A stretch of 64,000 bases of DNA from Pseudomonadota bacterium (GTDB taxonomy: Bacteria; Pseudomonadota; Gammaproteobacteria; Burkholderiales; Burkholderiaceae_C), in assembly GCA_020161775.1 (NCBI GenBank), contig JAIUOW010000003.1, positions 229,977 through 293,976 on the forward strand, given 5' to 3'. The position numbers were made by a program, and so were the translations under genes. Below, piece by piece: positions 26,405-33,700 of this stretch. Each line of letters opens with the position of its first letter. The first letter of the stretch is position 1. The notes under the pieces are model-generated. The model was given only the letters and a program-made list of their open reading frames with translations, was not told where the DNA came from and searched no databases.

Positions 26405-27213
26405 GCTTGCTGCTGGGCTGCGACTTCTCCAGCAGCCCCACCAGACGCAAACCCATCGTGATCGCCGCCGGCACCGAGCGTGCCGGACGTGTGGTGCTGC
26501 AGCGGCTGGAGCGGATCGAATCGCTGGCTGCATTGGGTGCCTGGCTGGCGCAGCCGCAGGCCTGGGTGGGCGGCTTTGACTTTCCGTTCGGCCTGCCGCG
26601 CGAGCTGGTGCAGCACCTGGGCTGGCCGCTGCAATGGGCGGCCTGCATGGACCATTACGCGGCACTCAGCCGCCCCGTCATCCGCGACACCTTTGCCGCG
26701 TTTTGCGATGCGAGGCCTGCCGGCGGCAAGTTTGCCCACCGCGCCACCGACCGCCCCGCGGGCTCCAGCCCCAGCATGAAATGGGTGAACCCGCCGGTGG
26801 CCTACATGCTGCACGCCGGCGTGCCGCTGCTGCGCGCCGCGGGCGTGCACCTGCCGGGCCTGCACGATGGCGACCCGCAGCGGGTGGCGCTGGAGGCTTA
26901 CCCCGGCCTGCTGGCGCGCCAGGTGCTGGGCGCGCGCAGCTACAAGAGCGACGAGCGCACCAGGCAGACGCCGGACCGCCTGATCGCGCGCAAGGACCTG
27001 ATCACCGCGCTGGAGAACGGCGGCACGCGTGAGGGCTTTCGCCTGAAGCTCACCCACGCACAGCGCGACACGCTGGCGGGCGACGCCAGCGGCGACAGCC
27101 TGGACGCCGTGCTGTGCCTGATGCAGGCAGCGTGGGCGCAACAGCAAGGTGCGCCGCGCTACGGCCTGCCGCCGGACATGGACCCGCTGGAAGGCTGGAT
27201 TCTTACCGCTTGA
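26401..27213 (+). CDS. DUF429 domain protein
   Basis: A 270-residue cytoplasmic protein of the DUF429 family, which has an RNase H-like fold. It begins LLLGCDFSSSPTRRKPIVIA, with the first acidic residue of that fold, and has VGGFDFPFGLPRELV, VALEAYPGLLARQVLG, SYKSDERTR and the late acidic motif DSLDAVLCLMQAAW. The GTG start at 26401 overlaps the BLUF stop in a GTGA, so it is translationally coupled. Function unknown; catalytic acids appear intact, so a nuclease-like role is possible. It ends 29 bases before the GNAT gene. Confidence 0.82.
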   Translation: MSLLLGCDFSSSPTRRKPIVIAAGTERAGRVVLQRLERIESLAALGAWLAQPQAWVGGFDFPFGLPRELVQHLGWPLQWAACMDHYAALSRPVIRDTFAAFCDARPAGGKFAHRATDRPAGSSPSMKWVNPPVAYMLHAGVPLLRAAGVHLPGLHDGDPQRVALEAYPGLLARQVLGARSYKSDERTRQTPDRLIARKDLITALENGGTREGFRLKLTHAQRDTLAGDASGDSLDAVLCLMQAAWAQQQGAPRYGLPPDMDPLEGWILTA

Positions 27214-27242
27214 TACAGCCGCCTTCGGTTAAGGTTCGCTGC

Positions 27243-27773
27243 ATGCCCATCGCCGCCACTGCCCGCCTGACGCTGAACGCACTCACCCTGGACGACGCGG
27301 GCTTCATCCTGCGGCTGCTCAACGACCCTGACTGGCTGGCGTTCATCGGGGACAAGGCGGTGCGTACGCCCGACGATGCCCGCCACTATCTGCGCGCGGG
27401 CCCGCTGGCCATGTATGCGCAGCATGGCCACGGCCTGTACCGGGTAAGCCGCGCCGGCACCGGCGGCGCGCCGGATGAGACCGTGGGCCTGTGCGGCCTG
27501 GTACGCCGCGACGGCCTGCCCGACGCCGACTTGGGCTTTGCCTTCCTGCCCGAAGGGCGTGGCCGGGGCTACGCGCTGGAGGCCGCCCAGGCCGTGCTGG
27601 CGCACGGCTTCAACGACCTGGGCTTGCCGCGCATCCTGGCCATCACGCTGCCCCACAACCTGCGTTCATGCCACCTGCTGGAGCGCCTGGGCATGACGGT
27701 ACGGGGCAGCGTTCGGGTGCCGGCCGACGGGCCGGACAAGCTGTTGTATGGGCTGGACAATCCGCGCGCGTAG
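27243..27773 (+). CDS. GNAT family N-acetyltransferase (RimJ/RimL type)
   Basis: Acetyl-CoA-dependent acetyltransferase of 176 residues. It opens with the RimJ-type pattern (ATARLTLNALTLDDAGFILRLLNDPDW), and the acetyl-CoA binding motif A is FLPEGRGRGYALEAAQAV, followed by NLRSCHLLERLGMTV. The substrate could be a protein N-terminus or a small amine and cannot be told. The ATG at 27243 follows a weak AAGG site. Its stop lies 11 bases from the convergent stop of the giant RTX gene, with no terminator visible between them. Confidence 0.88.
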   Translation: MPIAATARLTLNALTLDDAGFILRLLNDPDWLAFIGDKAVRTPDDARHYLRAGPLAMYAQHGHGLYRVSRAGTGGAPDETVGLCGLVRRDGLPDADLGFAFLPEGRGRGYALEAAQAVLAHGFNDLGLPRILAITLPHNLRSCHLLERLGMTVRGSVRVPADGPDKLLYGLDNPRA

Positions 27774-27784
27774 TGCGGGTGCCA

Positions 27785-30700
27785 TCAGAAGTCAACCAGG
27801 GGCCACTGCCAGGTTGACGTCACCACGCCGCCAAGCTGGACGTCGTAGGCCAGTGACCAGGCGTACTCGCCTGGTGCCGGGGGCGGCAGGGTGGCCATCG
27901 CGTCCACCAGGGACTGCACCTTGTCGTGCTGCAGCGTGCGATTCGCGCCTGTCTGAAACTCCTCAATGCGGTGCTGAGCTCCCAGATACCAGTTCTGAAC
28001 CGTCATGCGGTCGCCGGTGCCGATGATGCTGACCTCCAGGTCGTTGTTCATTTTGCGAAACCACAGCTGGCTGATCGACACGTCCGCCGCAAAGCGCAGC
28101 ACGTCGTGGTTACCTGAAGTGGCGTCGGTATCCACCAGCGTGTCGGCACCATACCCGCGACCCATCAAATAGGTGTCGTTGCCCGCGCCGCCGCTCAGTG
28201 TGTTGGCGGCCGTGTTGCCCACCAGCACGTTGCCCTGGGCATTGCCCGTGCCGTTGATGGCAGTGGTGCCCAGCAGCGTCAGGTTTTCAAGGTTGGCGCC
28301 CAGAGTCCAGCTGACGAATGAGCGCACGGTGTCGGTGCCCTGGACGGCCAGCTCGGTCACGGTGTCTGAGGCGTGGTCCACCACATAGGTGTCGTTGCCT
28401 GCGCCACCCAGCATGGCGTCCGCCCCGCCACCGCCATTCAAGGTGTTGTTGCCTGCATTGCCGAGCAAGGTGTTGGCCAGAGCATTGCCGGTGGCGTTGA
28501 TGTGGGCTGTGCCCGCCAGCGTGAGGTTTTCCAGTTCGGAACCCAGCTTCCAGCTCAGGGTGGACACGACCGTGTCGGTCCCCCCGCCAGAAACCTCGGT
28601 CACGGTGTCGCCGGCGTTGTCCACGTGGTAGGTGTCGTTGCCCGCGCCGCCGCGCATGGCATCCGCGCCGACGCCGCCATTGAGCACGTTGGCGCCCGCG
28701 TTGCCCGTCAGCACGTTGGCCAACGTGTTGCCGGTGCCGTTGACGGCCGCCGTGCCGGTGAGCGTGAGGTTCTCCACGTTGGCGGCCAGCGTCCAGCTGA
28801 TGCCGGACTGCACGCTGTCAATGCCGCCATCGGCCAGCTCGACCGTGGTGTCTGTAGCCTGCGCGACGACGTAGGTGTCGTTGCCCGCGCCGCCCGTCAT
28901 CACATCCCCGCCGCCCTTGCCGTCCAGCACGTTGGCCGCGGCGTTGCCCGTGAGCACGTTGGCCAGCGCGTTGCCCGTGCCGTTGATGGCATTGCTGCCG
29001 GTCAGCACCAGTTCTTCCACGTTGGCTGACAGCACCCAGCTCAGGTTGGCCAGCACGCGGTCGCGCCCGCTGTTGGCCTGCTCGGTGACCGTGTCACCGG
29101 CGTTGTCCACGTAGTAGATGTCGTCGCCCGCGCCGCCGGCCATGGCGTCGGCGCCGCCGCCGCCGTTCAGCAGGTCGTTGCCGCCCGCGCCGTTCAGAGT
29201 GTCCTTGCCAGCGCCGCCGTACAGGTTGTCGCTGCTGCCCAGGCCCGTCAGGGTGTCATTGCCGCCCAGGCCCCGGATGTCGCCCCCGGTGGGCAGCCCC
29301 ACAAGCACATCGGCCCCGGCGGTGCCGGTTACGGTGTTGACCTGCTGGTCAATGTACGCTTCGCTCCAGACCGTGCCGTTCGCAAAGCGCACCTGGAACA
29401 GGCCATTGCCGTGCACGGCCTCAAAGTAGCTCTTCACGCGGAGGGTGTCTCCGGTGGTTTTGTGGCTCAGAACCAGGTCGTTGCTGTCGCGCACCATGGC
29501 CACGTCGGCCACGGCCACGGTGGCGTCAAACTGCACGGTGTTCAGGGTGTCATCATCCTCCAGCTGCGCGTCCACATGCACGGCGCGCTCGGTGCGCTGC
29601 AGGTCGTCCACCACGTCCTGGCCCCAGCCGGCGGTGTACAAATAAGTGTCCGCGCCGCGGCCGCCGGTCAGTACGTCGTTGCCTGCGCCGCCCTTGAGCT
29701 GGTCTTGCCCGTCGCCGCCGTACAGGCGGTCATTGCCTGCGCCGCCATCCAGCGCATCAGCCGTGGCCTGGCCAAACAGGTGGTCATTGCCACCGGCGCC
29801 GGCCAGCGTGCGCACCGCCGCGGTGGTGATGAGCAAGTCGTCGCCGGCGGTGGCCGCCTGCAGGCTGGTCTGGCCCAGGCCGGCGGCAATGGCGTCGCGC
29901 GTGATGAACGTGCCGTCGCCCAGGCGAATGGCGTCCAGCGCGCTGGCGACCTCGTCGGATTGCGCCGTCTTGAAATACCCCTGCACCACCACGCTGGCGG
30001 TGCCCAGCTTGACCGTCAGGTCCTTGCCCGCGCGGGTCAACCGCAGGGCGGCGGCGTCCGCGCCGTCGTCCAGCGCCACGAAGGACAGCACGTCGCGCTG
30101 TGCGGCCCATTGCGCCGCCGTGCGCGCGGCGGTGCCGCTCACGGTATCGGTGCCGCCGTCCATGGACAGCATCACCTGCAGCTGGGCGCCGCCAGCCAGG
30201 ATGGTGTCGTTACCGGCGCCGCCGTCCACGGTGGCGAATTCGGCGCCTGCGAGGTGGGTGGTATCCCGCCCCGCACCGCCCAGCAGCACATCACGCCCGC
30301 CCCCGCTGGCCAATACGTCGTCACCATCCAGACCTTCGATCCGGTTATTTCCGCTGTTTCCGGTGAGTGCGTCGGCAGCAGCGGTGCCCAGCATGTCGGC
30401 GTTGCCGAAGTCATCGGCCAGTTGCAGCCCCTCCACGTTGGCGAAGTCCGCCAGCCGTACCACGGCCAGGGGGTCACGGCCCCCCGCCCAGAGCACCACC
30501 GTGTCGTCACCCTCGCCGACAGCCTCTATGACCTCGTCGCCCAGATCGGCATGGTAGGAGTCATCGCCCGCCAGGCCGAACAGCCTGTTGGCGGCGGGGT
30601 TGTGGCGGCCATCCAGAAAATTAGTGCGATCGGTTCCGGTGGCCATGATGGCATCCGAGCCGGTCAGGATCAAGGTGCCGACGCCTCCATAAGAGACCGA

Positions 30701-33700
30701 TGCTTCGACGACGCCACCCCAGTTAGAGATCACCTGGTCGCCTTCGTTGTCCACCACAAAGGTCGCGTCGACGTAGCCCCCCACCATGTAGTCCGCGCCT
30801 TCACCACCATCCAGCCGGATGCGGACTGTCGCGTCGCCAGGCTTCCAGTCGCCGTTGAACCTGGCCATGCTCAGGTCTATGTAGTTGTCCAGCTCATTGC
30901 CTGTGTAGCTATGCTCGAAGCCATCGCCGGCTGCATTGTTGGCGGGCGTCACCATGTCCCCGCTAATGCGCAATTCCTCCAGGTTGGCTGCCATGTCCAC
31001 CGATGTCATGTTGGTTACCAGGACGTCGTAGCCTTCGCCCTCCAGCTCAATCACGGTGGCCTGGCCCTTCACCACCTCGCGGTCTGCCAGGTCGAAGTAC
31101 ATGTCGTCGCCGCCGCCGCCCTCATAGGTATCCAGGCCCCCTTGGCCGTACAGCCAGTTTGGCAGGAAGTTGCCTTGCAGGATGTTGTTCAGGCTATTGC
31201 CGTAACCCCTGGTCGCCAGACCGATCAGCTCCAGGTTCTCCACGTGCGCGGGCAGCGTGAAGTCCACCGTGCTGCGTACCACGTCCATACCCCCGCCCGC
31301 CGCTTCGACCACGGTATCACCGTCGTTGTCAACCAGAAAGATGTCGTCGCCGGGCGTGCCGGTATGAACGTTGGGCGCGCCGTTGATGCTGGCGCCCGCC
31401 CGGGCGATGATGTCTTGCGCCGTCCAGGTAGTGCTGGAGGCATCGATGAACTGGATGCTTGATATCGCTGTCGTTCCGTCCGGGCCAAAACAGTCCTCGA
31501 TACCCAGCGTCTGGCCGGTCGATCTGATGATCAGCGTAAGCGATTCATATCCACTCGTCGCACCTTGTGTGCGTACCAGTTCGACATCCTGCGGCAACAC
31601 ACCTTCTTCCAGAAGTATCCGGTTATTCGTCTCACCGATCTCGGCCGCGATGAAGTCTGACCCCGCGCCCAGACCGAAGACATAGGTGTCGTCGCCCTCG
31701 TTGCCGCTCAGCCGGTCGTTGCCGGCGCCGCCGATCAGCAGATCGTTGCCGCGGCCGCCACTGAGGTAGTCGTTGCCTTCGTAACCGTATATGACGTCGT
31801 CATTGGCTGTACCGAATTCAAAATCCTCGTATTGCGTCCCATGGACCGAATTGGCGGGAACATAGGGGTAGCGCGCGGCCTCGGCCTCCATCCGGGTTGC
31901 GTCCCAGACAGTGCCGTCGGCGAACTCCAGGCGGTCGAGCCTGTAGTCCTGCATTTGCGTGCCCACCTTGACGGCAGCCGCGAAGTGCTGGTCCACGTAG
32001 ATCCGGCCACCAGTCGACTTCAATTCGATGACAAGGCTGGCGCCATGCCGGTACAGCTTCACGTCAGCTGGTGCAAGACCCCCGCCCAGGCGCAGGGTGT
32101 CCACCGCAGCGGCCGCACCCGGATTGGCGGCGTCGCTCAGGAAGTCGATGTTCTCGATGATGTCGTTCCCGTCACCGGGGTTGTACAGGTAGACATCGTT
32201 GCCCGGTCCGCCGATCAGTCGGTCAAAATCAGCCCCACCGTCCAGCACGTCGTTGCCACCTTCGCCCCACAGCACGTCATATCCGCCCAGGCCGACAAGC
32301 GTATTGGCCGTGCTGTCGCCCTCCAAAAAGTCATAGTCGTCCGTGCCTGTGATCGTGCTGATCGCCTCGGTTGTGATGGTGAACACGTCCGAAGCCGCCG
32401 CACCCGCGGCATCGGTTGCAGTGACGCGGATGCTGAGCACGCCCGGCCCCGCGGGAAAACCTACGAAGTGGCGTGTTTGCGCGTCGAAGTGCAGCCAGTA
32501 CGGAAGTGGGCTGCCATCAGCCAGCGCGGCGCTGAAGGTCAGCGTGTCGCCGTTGTCCGGGTCGGTGAATGCATCCTGCGGCACGGTGAAGACGAACGCG
32601 GTTTGCTGCGGCGCCTGGTGATCGGGCAACGGGGTGTGCAGCACCGGCATTTGGTTGGCGGCCGTAACCGTCAGCGAGAACTCGTGACTCACCGCGCTGC
32701 CCCAAGGGTCTGTGCCCCGCAGCACCAGTTGCCGCGCGCCCGCGTCAGCCGCGCTGGCGGTGCCACTGAGGGTGCGCGTGGTTGGGTCGAACGCCAGCCA
32801 GGCCGGCAGCGGCGAGCCATCGGCGAGCACCACGCTGTACGCAATGCTATCGCCGGCGTCTGGGTCGGTGATGAGCCCCGCAGGCACCGTCCAGCTGAAC
32901 GCCGTGCCGGCGCCAGCCTGCAGTTGGGCGGGTGGCGTGCCGCTGATCACCGGAGCCTGGTTGGGCGGGCTTACTTGCATCCAGAAGCTGCGGCCCACCG
33001 CGGCGCCGTAGCTGTCCGTGGCCCACAGCATGAGCTGCAGGCTGCCCACGTCATTGGTGCCCGGCATGCCGCTGAGCGTGCCCGTGGCGGCGTCAAAACC
33101 CAGCCAATCGGGCAGCGCCGAGCCGTCAATGGCCTTGACGCTGTACGTCACTGAATCCCATGTGTCCGGGTCAGTGGCTGTGCCCGCCGGCACCACCCAG
33201 CTGAACGCTATGCCCACACGGCTTTGCTGCGTTGGGATCGTCGCGTTGAACGCCGGTGCCTGATTGTTCGCGGCGCGATCCGCCTCCAGCTCCAGCTTCG
33301 CCTGGTCCCACACCGTACCATCGGCGAACTCCACGCGGTCAATCTTGTGGTCGTACACGCGCGTTTCGTTGTTGTTCTGTACCGTGGCGCCGTAGTGGTT
33401 GGACACAAACACGTATTCGTCCGTGTCCTTGAGCTTCAGCAGCAGGTGGTCACCCTGCCTGCGCACCTGCAGGTCTGCCGCGGCAATGCCTTCGCCAAAG
33501 CGCACGGTATCCACCGCCCGCTGCAGCAATGGGTCCGCCGTGTCGCGCAGAAAGTCGGTGTTGGAGATGGTGACGGCGCCGTCACCGCGGTTGAAAACAT
33601 ACACGTCGTCGCCCGCGCCGCCGCTGAGCCAGTCATTGCCTAGCGCGCCGGCCAGCAGATTGGCACCGCTGTTGCCGCGCACGGTGTTGTCCTGCGCGTT

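Noticed and set aside
28173-29429. Regular repeats considered as a CRISPR array
   Set aside because: The period is 243 bp, the repeats are coding (RTX units of 81 residues), and there are no short repeats with unique spacers or cas genes.
28173-29429. A series of short look-alike plus-strand proteins (MSLPAPP...) considered as a small gene family
   Set aside because: They arise as antisense readings of the 81-residue repeats, each ending at the same point of the unit.
29411-31462. A 683-codon open frame on the plus strand opposite the RTX gene
   Set aside because: It mirrors the RTX repeats and lacks any motif; the minus-strand protein explains the region.
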